A DNA stretch of 64,000 bases from an uncultured Opitutales bacterium (GTDB lineage Bacteria; Verrucomicrobiota; Verrucomicrobiia; Opitutales; Seribacteraceae): NCBI GenBank assembly GCA_943789375.1, contig CALSTX010000010.1, positions 124,001 through 188,000 on the forward strand, in the 5' to 3' direction. Position 1 is the stretch's first letter, and every line of letters begins with the position of its first letter. Of the stretch, positions 1-7,935 are shown one piece after another. The position numbers were made by a program, and so were the translations under genes. Under the pieces are notes generated by a model. It ran no database searches. It saw only the letters and a list, made by a program, of their open reading frames with translations, and was not told where the DNA came from.

Positions 1-1
1 C

Positions 2-853
2 GAGCTTCAAGTGCAACCAGTTATTCCTTCCCCAAAAACTTATGGGTATCGCTCAAAGCTAACCCCTCATTATGAAAAAAACCGTGAGGGTGTCCCGCGA
101 AAGCTCGGTTTCTTAAAGTATGGATCCAGAAGGATACTCGTCGATGTTCCACACTGCCCTATAGCAACCAGTGCCATTGGTCATGCCCTTCCATCAGCAA
201 GAGAAGAACTTTTTGAAACAGCCAAAAAAAATAAAGGGGGTACTCTTCTCCTCAGAGACACCCAAGAGGGTGTGATTACCAACCCAAATCAGCTTGCGAC
301 CGAACGAGTGAGAGATTTAGTCTTTCAATTTAAGGCAGGAGAATTTTTTCAAAATAACCCTTTTATTCTACCGCAGCTTGTTGATTATGTAATTGAACAG
401 GCAAGTCCGAGTGCTTCAAAAACTTTAATTGATGCATACTGTGGAGGTGGCTTATTTAGTCTGTCAGCAGCCCAGAAATTTCAAAAAGTCGCTGGAATTG
501 AAATTAGCCGTGAAGGATTTGAAGGTGCTCGGACTAATGCATTACTTAATAAAATTGAAAATGCTACATTTTATTTCGGAGATGCTCACTCTATATTTTC
601 TGAATTACAAGACTTACCCAAACCATTCTCCTTAATTATCGATCCTCCCCGCAAGGGATGTGACCCAAACTTTATTGAACAAACCTTAGAGTTTCGCCCT
701 GATAAAATTGTTTATGTCTCCTGTGATCCATCAACCCAGGCTAGAGATGCCAAGATGCTTATTGCAGGCGGTTACAAAATTCTTGCTGTTCAGCCATTTG
801 ATTTATTTCCGCAGACCAGGCATATTGAAAATGTCTTAACCCTGGGAATTTAA
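2..853 (+). CDS. TrmA/RlmC/RlmD-family uracil-C5 RNA methyltransferase, 5' end missing
   Basis: This is the C-terminal 280 or so residues of a SAM-dependent RNA (uracil-5) methyltransferase. The frame is open to the left edge (codons for E-L-Q precede the GTG at 11), so the gene is cut by the window and the GTG is not the true start. Visible elements, numbered from that GTG: a YRSK segment near residue 13, the SAM-binding motif DAYCGGG near 141, the DPPRKG motif near 211, the catalytic-cysteine motif SCDPS near 237, and a terminal HIEN whose Glu matches the general base of the family. The N-terminal TRAM domain and any 4Fe-4S cysteines lie outside the window, so tRNA (TrmA) and 23S rRNA (RlmC/RlmD) specificity cannot be separated. 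Its stop overlaps the stop of the convergent lipoate-ligase gene by 4 bases. Confidence 0.88.
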   Translation, partial: ELQVQPVIPSPKTYGYRSKLTPHYEKNREGVPRKLGFLKYGSRRILVDVPHCPIATSAIGHALPSAREELFETAKKNKGGTLLLRDTQEGVITNPNQLATERVRDLVFQFKAGEFFQNNPFILPQLVDYVIEQASPSASKTLIDAYCGGGLFSLSAAQKFQKVAGIEISREGFEGARTNALLNKIENATFYFGDAHSIFSELQDLPKPFSLIIDPPRKGCDPNFIEQTLEFRPDKIVYVSCDPSTQARDAKMLIAGGYKILAVQPFDLFPQTRHIENVLTLGI

Positions 854-1560
854 ATCCGTTCCCGATTCTTTCGCCAAGCAGAACTCTTAAATTGCTCGCA
901 GAATACTTGCCTCTCTTTCAAAAATTCCGCTGGCCATTCTACCTTTTGAAGATCTTGCTCCAAAAGAACAAGTAATTGTTCCTGAAACTCTTGGTAAAAT
1001 ATTTTTGAATTAAAGGTAGAAAGTTTTACAATCTCCAAAGTCCCTTGCATTAGAATAGCAGACCGTGTCCTCTTCATTGCCGCACCTGCAATTTTTAATT
1101 CTTCTTTCCCCGTCATTAAATCCTTTCCAACAGGTTCATGAAAACAATCACCTGGAATACCTGTCTTTTTCTCGACCTCACAAGGTTGCAGAAAAGTGGT
1201 AATAGATTGGTTGGCGAGTGCCCTCCCCATGGCAGCATGAACAAACTCATAAAGGTCTAGGGATGGAATTTCATACGAGGGGTGTCCTTTCGGTAGTACA
1301 AGACAATAAGTCCAGTCGTTGCCATGTCTTACCAGGCCCCCTCCTGTTGGTCTCCGAATCAAGTTGTCAATAGATTCGCCTGTTTCCCCCTCAACCCATT
1401 GCCATTTTTGCCCATATCCAAAACTGATCTCCGGCTTCGCCCATTCGTAATGACGAAATAAAGGGAGACTGACATTCACGGCTTGCTGCATGAGCCACCA
1501 GTCGGAGGCCATATTTTCAACCCCTGTTTCAAGTAACGATGGATAAACAAGTAAACTCAC
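850..1560 (-). CDS. Lipoate-protein ligase A / octanoyltransferase family protein
   Basis: A 236-aa protein of the BPL/LplA/LipB fold, which attaches lipoate or octanoate to lipoyl domains of 2-oxoacid dehydrogenases and GcvH. The family signature RRPTGGG is near residue 68, followed by the H-G-N-D-W-T-Y strand. Further on are GDCFHEP (near 137) and a Lys in ELKIAGAAMKR (near 155), then the QGTLEI segment matching the HGTL motif. The CF dipeptide before the Lys is reminiscent of LipM-type octanoyltransferases, which use a Cys, but the ATP-dependent LplA activity cannot be excluded. At 236 aa it lacks the LplA C-terminal accessory domain. The lipoyl-bearing PdhC encoded at 48,066-49,397 is a plausible substrate (inference). 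It is convergent with the methyltransferase gene. Confidence 0.8.
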   Translation of the reverse strand: MSLLVYPSLLETGVENMASDWWLMQQAVNVSLPLFRHYEWAKPEISFGYGQKWQWVEGETGESIDNLIRRPTGGGLVRHGNDWTYCLVLPKGHPSYEIPSLDLYEFVHAAMGRALANQSITTFLQPCEVEKKTGIPGDCFHEPVGKDLMTGKEELKIAGAAMKRTRSAILMQGTLEIVKLSTFNSKIFYQEFQEQLLVLLEQDLQKVEWPAEFLKERQVFCEQFKSSAWRKNRERI

Positions 1561-1572
1561 GAATAAATAATC

Positions 1573-2526
1573 TTAGAACTTATGAACATAAACATTTGGC
1601 TTATCAGCGTTTTGTCGGTGCCACCTAAAAAGGTCCTCCGGAAGTAATAACTCTTCAATCTGTTCTTTAACTGACAACGGATTGGTAGTCAGTTTTCCAA
1701 CCAAAGGTGCTAGTTCAAAACCAAGATGCTGGGGCCTAGAATCCCTGGCATGATAGCCCTCCATCGAGCCTTTTTTAATTCGATTTCGAGAAAAACCAAA
1801 ATAATCAAGAATTTGAATACCTAGTTCGTATCTACTTATTTCCTCTGATCCAGCCCAATGAAATAAGCCATTTAAATTTGGTCTTTCTAAAAGCTCAACT
1901 ACGGCAGACGCCACATTTTCAGAAGAACAAGGCTGCCTAATTTCATCGTCAAACAGCGTGAGCGAAGTTCCGTCCTGTATGCTTCGCAAAATCTTTTCAT
2001 GCGGGCTCCTCTTACCATGTGGACTGTTTCCATTGAGGAGTGTGATCCGCAAAATCGCAAGATTCTCCTCGGTTACTGCTAGGACTTTTTTTTCTGCTTC
2101 AAGCTTTTGTCTCCCATATTCATTTAATGGATTTGGTATATCAGTGGACCGGTAAGGTGAAGCAGTCCCGTCAAAGACCATATCAGTGGAAACATGAAGG
2201 AACCGGGCACTCAAATGTGAAGCAATCTCTGCAAGTTTTACTGCACCCTCAATATTTATTGTCCGGGAAAAACTCAGATCTTTGTTTACTGTATCCGGTG
2301 AAGAAATTGCCGCACAGTTTATAATTGCATCTGGCCATGAATCTAAAAGTTTACGCGTCAACTCTTCTTGATTTGAAAGGCATAAAGCTTGAGCACCTCC
2401 AAAAGTAGATTGCTTAGAATATAGCAAGCTCTTGTGATGCCTCTTGGCCAAGGCCCGAGAAACTGCATCACCAAGAAGACCGCTGGATCCAAATAAAGCT
2501 ACTTTCACGACTCCTAGCCTAATCAT
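1573..2526 (-). CDS. RmlD-like NAD(P)-dependent sugar reductase (extended SDR)
   Basis: A 317-aa Rossmann-fold protein of the dTDP-4-dehydrorhamnose reductase (RmlD) / MAT2B-like group. The nucleotide-binding motif GSSGLLG lies at residues 14-20, followed by NCAAISSPD, the STDMVFDG strand near 114 (catalytic Thr/Ser region) and the YGRQK catalytic Tyr-Lys pair near 135-139. Because beta-1 usually starts within a few residues of the N-terminus, a GTG at residue 7 (about position 2,508) is an alternative start. No rmlA/B/C genes are next to it, so the rhamnose pathway is not supported by context and the substrate is unknown. It is followed 12 bases on by the lipoate-ligase gene on the same strand and is divergent from hisC. 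Confidence 0.75.
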   Translation of the reverse strand: MIRLGVVKVALFGSSGLLGDAVSRALAKRHHKSLLYSKQSTFGGAQALCLSNQEELTRKLLDSWPDAIINCAAISSPDTVNKDLSFSRTINIEGAVKLAEIASHLSARFLHVSTDMVFDGTASPYRSTDIPNPLNEYGRQKLEAEKKVLAVTEENLAILRITLLNGNSPHGKRSPHEKILRSIQDGTSLTLFDDEIRQPCSSENVASAVVELLERPNLNGLFHWAGSEEISRYELGIQILDYFGFSRNRIKKGSMEGYHARDSRPQHLGFELAPLVGKLTTNPLSVKEQIEELLLPEDLFRWHRQNADKPNVYVHKF

Positions 2527-2618
2527 TCATGATGATCCTACAATCCGAGAGTTCACAAATTCTCTTTTTGCTTTTCCTTGAACAAAACAGGCTTATCCGA
2601 TAACTTAAAGTTTTTACG

Positions 2619-3725
2619 ATGAACATTTCCCAACTTGCGAATCCTCGCATTCTGGAACAACCCACATATCAACCAGGCAAACCAATCGAAGAAGTTGCCC
2701 GAGAGCAAGGCATTGACCCCCGAGATATTTGCAAGCTTGCCTCTAACGAAAACCCCTGGGGAGCATCGCCTGTTGCTCTTTCGGCTGCTCACAGCGCGCT
2801 CCAGAGTGTTCACCGCTATCCTGACGGAAGTTCGCTTGCTTTGAGAGAAAAGCTTGCAAGTCATCACAAACTCTCGCCAGACCAATTTATCATCGGAAAC
2901 GGATCGAATGAAATCATCGAATTGATTGGTCATGTTTTTTTGAGCGAAGGGGATGAAGTTGTATTCGGAGAATATGCCTTTGTTGTTTATAAATTAGTTT
3001 CGCTTCTTATGGGCGCCAAACCTGTATGCTCTCCCATGCCTGACCTCAAGCATGACCTCAAACAAATGAAAACATTGATTACTGAGCGAACCAAAGTTGT
3101 TTTCCTTCCAAGCCCAAATAACCCAACCGGTACTTCAAATACTGAAGAAGAGATTTTTACTTTCGTTCGTGATCTTCCGGATAACATCATCTTTTGCCTA
3201 GATGAAGCCTATGCGGAATATTTGGAGCAAGCACCAGATTTGCGGGTTTTACTTCGAGAAGGGAAAAAAGTCATTGGGCTCCGTACTTTCTCGAAAATTT
3301 ACGGATTAGCGGGGCTCCGTATAGGCTACGGGTACGGTTGTACTGAGGTGATTGAATTATTACAACAAGCCCGGCAACCTTTCAACACAAACGCGATTGC
3401 CCTTGCCGCGGCAACCGCATCCCTGGAAGACCAAAATTGGGTGAGAGAATGCAGGCGTAAGAACAAGCAGGGATTAGAGCAGCTCCAAGATGCATGTGAC
3501 CGTATCAACCTTCCCTGGATACCTAGCGATGCCAATTTCCTTCTCATTGAAATTGGCGACGGTTACAAAGCCTTTCAAGAACTTCAAGCAATCGGTGTAA
3601 TTACTCGACCTATGCCAAAAGGATTGGAAAAGTATGTGCGTGTGTCCGTTGGGACTACAAATGAAAATGAAATGGCAATGGCAGCCATTGAGAAAATTAT
3701 TCCTCTATTGAAAAATTCAGCCTAA
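2619..3725 (+). CDS. hisC: Histidinol-phosphate aminotransferase
   Basis: A 368-aa fold-type I PLP aminotransferase that converts imidazole-acetol phosphate plus glutamate to histidinol phosphate in histidine synthesis. The N-terminal YQPGKPIEEV, the substrate-end motif LASNENPWG, NNPTGT near 168, DEAYAEY, and SKIYGLAGLRIGYG near 224 with the PLP-binding Lys are all classic for HisC. Length is normal. The stop codon shares one base with the ATG of the next gene (TAATG), so the CBS/CorC-type protein is probably translated from the same message. hisF lies 6 kb downstream, not adjacent, so histidine genes are scattered. No Shine-Dalgarno is visible before the ATG. Confidence 0.95.
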   Translation: MNISQLANPRILEQPTYQPGKPIEEVAREQGIDPRDICKLASNENPWGASPVALSAAHSALQSVHRYPDGSSLALREKLASHHKLSPDQFIIGNGSNEIIELIGHVFLSEGDEVVFGEYAFVVYKLVSLLMGAKPVCSPMPDLKHDLKQMKTLITERTKVVFLPSPNNPTGTSNTEEEIFTFVRDLPDNIIFCLDEAYAEYLEQAPDLRVLLREGKKVIGLRTFSKIYGLAGLRIGYGYGCTEVIELLQQARQPFNTNAIALAAATASLEDQNWVRECRRKNKQGLEQLQDACDRINLPWIPSDANFLLIEIGDGYKAFQELQAIGVITRPMPKGLEKYVRVSVGTTNENEMAMAAIEKIIPLLKNSA

Positions 3726-4987
3726 TGACAAGTTTCATGTGGATAATAGCAGGGGTATGGTCAGTGCTCATACTTTTTTCTTCTTACCTGGGAATATTCC
3801 GAACTCTTGTGGACAGAATCCGGTCAGGACTTTCGGCTTCACCCACCAAAACAGATCAGATTTCCAAACTAATTACGACTTCTCTCACCCTACCCAACCA
3901 TGAAAGGCCCTTTCATGTAGAAGCTAGCTTTCTGTCTTCTTTTCAAGTTCTTGTTGGCTATTTCTTCTTACATAACTTCCTGGCCAATACGACTGCTTCT
4001 TACCTGATACCCTGTATTTTTGCTCTTTTGGTGGAAAGAATATCCACATGGCTTTACCCTCGCAAAATTGTCCAATCAGAAAATTTGGACACCCATTTAA
4101 AATTGGGTTTTTTGATGGTCAAGCTCACGACACTTTTATGCATACCCATGCAGTTAATCTTATCTTTCTCTGAAAGATTACTTCAATCTTCTGGGCAAAA
4201 GACTCTGCAGGCAAAAGAAGAGGAAAATGAAGTGGCTGACCATATTCGCATCGTAGGAAGAGAAGGGAGCAACATTGATCCGGATGTTCTTGAAATAATG
4301 GGCAACACCCTGGAAATGAGCCAACTGAAAATCAAGGATGTAATGATTCCCAGAAACCAAGTGCAAATCTTGGACATTAATGATGCGTACCAAAAAAACT
4401 TAGAAATTACCAAGTCTTCGGGGCATACCCGTTTGCCCCTTTGTGAAGGCAATCTCGACCACTGTCTGGGTATTATCCATGTTAAGCACGCATTTCGTAC
4501 CATATCCGATGCTCAGGATATGTTCGATCTCCATCAAATTACGAAATCACCCACTTTGCTCAACAGTGAAGAGTTTCTGCCTGTCGCTCTTAAAAAAATG
4601 ATGAAGCTAAAGGTTCACATGGCCTTAGTAAGAGATGAATTCGGAGGCATTGATGGAGTAATTACACTCGAAGATATTCTCGAAGAAGTAGTGGGCGAAA
4701 TTCAGGATGAATTTGACTCCGAGGAAGATGATGTCGAAATACTGAGTGATGGAGTTTGGAAAATATCAGGCCTCACTGCCTTGCATGCATTACCCGAAGA
4801 GCTTGGGATCTCAGATGAAGATCCGGAAATTTCAAGCCTGGGAGGTATGCTCACCCAAACGATTGGTAAAATCCCGGAGAATCGAGAGGTGTTTGATTTC
4901 CCTACTTTTAAAGTAGAAATCTTAGATGCAGATGATACGAGAGTACAAAGTGTAAAAATTTCCCTTACCAAGCCATCGGTTACTTGA
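3725..4987 (+). CDS. CNNM/CorC-HlyC family membrane protein with CBS pair
   Basis: A 420-aa protein with hydrophobic stretches at about residues 4-24, 78-105 and 128-150, then a CBS-domain pair (about 190-330, starting at KIKDVMIPRNQV and ending at GVITLEDILEEVVGEIQDE) and a C-terminal CorC_HlyC domain (about 340-415, WKISGLTAL). This is the order seen in hemolysin-C/CorC/CNNM proteins, linked to Mg2+/Co2+ homeostasis. The N-terminal part is a poor match to a standard DUF21 membrane domain, which suggests a divergent one. It is translationally coupled to hisC by a one-base overlap, though no functional link is obvious. Confidence 0.82.
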   Translation: MTSFMWIIAGVWSVLILFSSYLGIFRTLVDRIRSGLSASPTKTDQISKLITTSLTLPNHERPFHVEASFLSSFQVLVGYFFLHNFLANTTASYLIPCIFALLVERISTWLYPRKIVQSENLDTHLKLGFLMVKLTTLLCIPMQLILSFSERLLQSSGQKTLQAKEEENEVADHIRIVGREGSNIDPDVLEIMGNTLEMSQLKIKDVMIPRNQVQILDINDAYQKNLEITKSSGHTRLPLCEGNLDHCLGIIHVKHAFRTISDAQDMFDLHQITKSPTLLNSEEFLPVALKKMMKLKVHMALVRDEFGGIDGVITLEDILEEVVGEIQDEFDSEEDDVEILSDGVWKISGLTALHALPEELGISDEDPEISSLGGMLTQTIGKIPENREVFDFPTFKVEILDADDTRVQSVKISLTKPSVT

Positions 4988-5009
4988 GGCTAATTTATAA
5001 TATTACAGC

Positions 5010-6533
5010 TTAGTCTCGCGGAAAAAGGATTATTTTTTCTTTCACTGTTTTACCAGTTAATGTATCTCCCCAAACCAGTTCATCCTCCCACAATTTTATC
5101 GATGGTAGTGCCAGTCTTTCATGGATTTGGGCATGCACCGTCGGCATAACTGGGGATATTGCTACACTGACTAATCTAAGCCCTTCAAGCATCGTCGATA
5201 GGCAAGCACGAAGTGTTTGTAAATCTTGCGGGTCTTCTGACTTGGCAAGCTTCCATGGCAATCGATCATCTGCGTACTTATTAATCGCACGAACAAAACC
5301 AAATATTTCTTCTAAACCAAGATTGAAGCGATAGGCTCGAAAATGCTGTAGCATGGAATTTTTTGCTTTTTCCCAACGTTCCTGTAGTCCAATCTCATAA
5401 CTTTCACAGAGATTTACAGCTGGAACGACTCCGTCTACATAGCTTTGAGTCATATGCAAAAGTCGACTTAACAAATTACCAAGATCATTCCCGAGATCTG
5501 CTCGGTACCTAGACTGAAAACGTTCCAACGAAAATTCGGCATCCTGCCCAACGGTCATTTCTCTCATCACAAAATAGCGAAAGCTATCGGCACCATATTG
5601 ATCGACTAAACTAAGTGGGTCTACTGTTTCGCCCGTACTTTTTGACATCTTAGCCCCTGAAGTCGTCCACCAACCATGAGCTAAAATTGATTGCGGTGTC
5701 TTCAGACCACTGGCGTGCAACATGATTGGCCAATAGACGGCATGGGGGGGAGTGAGAATGTCTTTCCCAATTACATGAAGGTTGGCGGGCCAAAAATTTT
5801 CTCGGTCAGGGTCTTTAGAAACAACTGCAGAATAATAATTGACCAAGGCATCAAACCAAACATAGGTGACAAAATTATCATCAAAAGGTAGCGGTATTCC
5901 CCAAGATAATCTTTCTTTAGGTCGAGATATGCATAAATCATTTAAGGGTTCCTTCAAAAATTCAAGAACTTGTGCCTGCCTGTTTGTGGGTAGAATGAAG
6001 TCTTGATTTTCGGTAATGTGTTGAACGAGCCAATCCTGGTATTTACTTAATTTAAAGAAATAATTGCTTTCTGTTATCTCAGTTACTTCACCAAAAATTT
6101 CTGGCCACTTGCCATCCACCTTATCTTTTTCCTGCAGAAATTGCTCTGCCCGGGTGGAATAAAAGCCTTGATATTCCGTCTGATAAATCTCTCCTTTTTT
6201 ATAAAGAGTCTGCAAAATATTAGATACCACTTTTTTGTGCCTTGTTTCCGTTGTCCGAATGTAATCATCATGAGATACATTTAGTTTTGTAAGCATCTCT
6301 TGAAATTCTGATGCAACTTTGTCACAACGCTCCTGGGGGGATATCCCTTCTTTTTCAGCTCCCTGTTGTACTTTTTGCCCATGTTCATCCAGCCCAGTCA
6401 AAAAGTGAACATTGTGTCCTTCTAATCTCTTCGTCCGGGCAATTACATCAGTGAGTATTTTTTCATAGGCATGACCAAGATGAGGTGAGCCGTTTGCGTA
6501 ATCAATTGCGGTCGTGAGGTAAAAGTTTTTCAT
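5010..6533 (-). CDS. metG: Methionyl-tRNA synthetase, zinc-free knuckle, no C-terminal tRNA-binding domain
   Basis: A 507-aa class I synthetase that charges tRNA-Met. The HIGH-type motif is HLGH at residues 18-21 and the KMSKS motif is intact near 294, followed by the helical anticodon-binding domain (about 350-500). The connective-peptide knuckle after residue 121 reads YQGFYSTRAEQF and continues to ESNYFFKL without the Cys pairs that bind zinc in many MetRSs, so a metal-free knuckle is likely. The EMAP/Trbp111-like C-terminal domain of the longer form is absent; 507 aa matches the short form. It is convergent with the CorC-type gene and divergent from rho across a 197-base region. Confidence 0.95.
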   Translation of the reverse strand: MKNFYLTTAIDYANGSPHLGHAYEKILTDVIARTKRLEGHNVHFLTGLDEHGQKVQQGAEKEGISPQERCDKVASEFQEMLTKLNVSHDDYIRTTETRHKKVVSNILQTLYKKGEIYQTEYQGFYSTRAEQFLQEKDKVDGKWPEIFGEVTEITESNYFFKLSKYQDWLVQHITENQDFILPTNRQAQVLEFLKEPLNDLCISRPKERLSWGIPLPFDDNFVTYVWFDALVNYYSAVVSKDPDRENFWPANLHVIGKDILTPPHAVYWPIMLHASGLKTPQSILAHGWWTTSGAKMSKSTGETVDPLSLVDQYGADSFRYFVMREMTVGQDAEFSLERFQSRYRADLGNDLGNLLSRLLHMTQSYVDGVVPAVNLCESYEIGLQERWEKAKNSMLQHFRAYRFNLGLEEIFGFVRAINKYADDRLPWKLAKSEDPQDLQTLRACLSTMLEGLRLVSVAISPVMPTVHAQIHERLALPSIKLWEDELVWGDTLTGKTVKEKIILFPRD

Positions 6534-6601
6534 TTCCTCTTTTCACTATACCAGAAAGCATGAAAGAACCACATCAAACCATTCGAAGTTTGTTTAGAGG
6601 G

Positions 6602-6630
6602 TTGACTTCATACGGTGCTGCTAAGAATAT
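6602..6630 (+). promoter_or_regulatory. Possible rho promoter
   Basis: TTGACT (6,602-6,607) is followed after 17 bases by GAATAT (6,625-6,630). The -35 box is good and the -10 box weak. It lies 101 bases before the rho ATG in the divergent metG/rho intergenic region. Confidence 0.25.
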
Positions 6631-6651
6631 TGTATTAAACAATTAATTCTT
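6623..6651. promoter_or_regulatory. Imperfect inverted repeat upstream of rho
   Basis: The arms AAGAATATTGT and ACAATTAATTCTT form an AT-rich dyad in the rho leader. It could be an operator or an RNA hairpin. Its proximity to rho makes autoregulation conceivable, but nothing else supports that. Confidence 0.25.
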
Positions 6652-6730
6652 GTTTTTCTTAATCTTTTGATACCCATGCTTACCCTTTGGGTTCAACATT
6701 TGACGGTTCGTCACCCTTTTTTCCATCAGT

Positions 6731-7867
6731 ATGAGCGAAGACATTTCACAAGCTCCTGAAACCATTGAGGTCGAAGGCTTGCTAATCCTAAACGATAATA
6801 AATCGGGCTCCTTGCTCGATCCCAAAAGGGGTGGAAAGACAACCCCTCACGATCCTTTTGTGCCAAGAGAATTAATCAAGCGATTCAAGCTCAAAAAAGG
6901 TTCATTTATTAAAGCAGATGCTATCCCGGACAAGGCAAGACCGAATCCTAAGATTAGATTTATACACGAAGTGGATGGCGTAGCTTTAAATGACCGCAAA
7001 AAGTTGTTTCGTTTTGACCAACTCACCACCATACAGCCCAAGGAAAAATTAAATCTTGAATCCAAAGATGGGCGAATGACAACCCGTGTTCTGGATCTTT
7101 TTTGCCCAATCGGTAAAGGTCAAAGAAGCTTAATTGTTGCTCCACCTCGTGCCGGTAAAACCACCATACTCCATGATATTGCCAAAGGAATCGAAGAAAA
7201 CCATCCTGATTGCCACCTCATGGTCTTACTTATTGATGAGCGCCCGGAGGAAGTTACAGATTTTAGAAGAACAGTGCCGGCAGAAATTTATGCCTCCTCT
7301 AATGATGAAGAAGTAAAAAGCCACCTTCGTATCGCTGAACTTGCGATCGAAAGGGCTAAACGCTTGGTAGAGGCCAAAAAAGATGTAATTCTACTTATGG
7401 ACTCCATCACACGATTATCCCGCGCCTACAATGCTGCTTCGGGAAAAAGCGGGAGAACCATGACAGGTGGTCTTGATGTTCGTGCGTTGGAAAAACCAAG
7501 GCAAATATTTTCTTCCGCCCGAAATTCTGAGGAAGCTGGATCCCTAACCATTGTAGCCACTGCTCTTGTGGAGACAGGCTCAAAAATGGATGAACTCATT
7601 TTTCAGGAATTCAAGGGAACCGGGAACTGTGAAATTGTATTGGATCGAAAAATAGCTGAATTACGATTATGGCCCGCCATCAATTTGGCTTCTTCTGGTA
7701 CCCGAAAAGAAGAAGACCTCATGAATCCAGCAGTTTTGGAAAAAACCTCATTTCTCAGAAGAGCAATGTCTCCAATGAAAATCATTGATGCCGCTGAGAC
7801 CCTTATTGAGCGAATGTCATCCACTTCTTCAAATAAAGAATTTTTAGAGTTAATCCAAACACCTTAA
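6731..7867 (+). CDS. rho: Transcription termination factor Rho (short form)
   Basis: A 378-aa hexameric RNA-dependent ATPase that ends transcription. The OB-fold RNA-binding region spans about residues 14-90, the Walker A loop APPRAGKTT is near 137, the Walker B/Glu segment LLIDERPEEV follows, and the R-loop/Q-loop segments (TRLSRAYN, TGGLDVRALEKP) are present. It is about 40 residues shorter than E. coli Rho because the N-terminal helix bundle is missing. The usual GFLR segment of the primary RNA site reads GSLLD here, and the Lys of the PPKAGKT loop is Arg. The start matches the beginning of the OB-fold; no Shine-Dalgarno is visible. It is transcribed divergently from metG. Confidence 0.96.
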   Translation: MSEDISQAPETIEVEGLLILNDNKSGSLLDPKRGGKTTPHDPFVPRELIKRFKLKKGSFIKADAIPDKARPNPKIRFIHEVDGVALNDRKKLFRFDQLTTIQPKEKLNLESKDGRMTTRVLDLFCPIGKGQRSLIVAPPRAGKTTILHDIAKGIEENHPDCHLMVLLIDERPEEVTDFRRTVPAEIYASSNDEEVKSHLRIAELAIERAKRLVEAKKDVILLMDSITRLSRAYNAASGKSGRTMTGGLDVRALEKPRQIFSSARNSEEAGSLTIVATALVETGSKMDELIFQEFKGTGNCEIVLDRKIAELRLWPAINLASSGTRKEEDLMNPAVLEKTSFLRRAMSPMKIIDAAETLIERMSSTSSNKEFLELIQTP

Positions 7868-7935
7868 CTCATTGACAATTACAGCCTCTGTAGGCATTTT
7901 AGAACGCTTCCCCCTTAATTTCATACTGGCATCCG

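Noticed and set aside
2553-2933. 126-codon minus-strand ORF
   Set aside because: It overlaps the hisC N-terminus, which carries canonical motifs.
7868-7935. GCCT-CTGT-AGGC stem after rho as a terminator
   Set aside because: Only four base pairs and no proper T-run.
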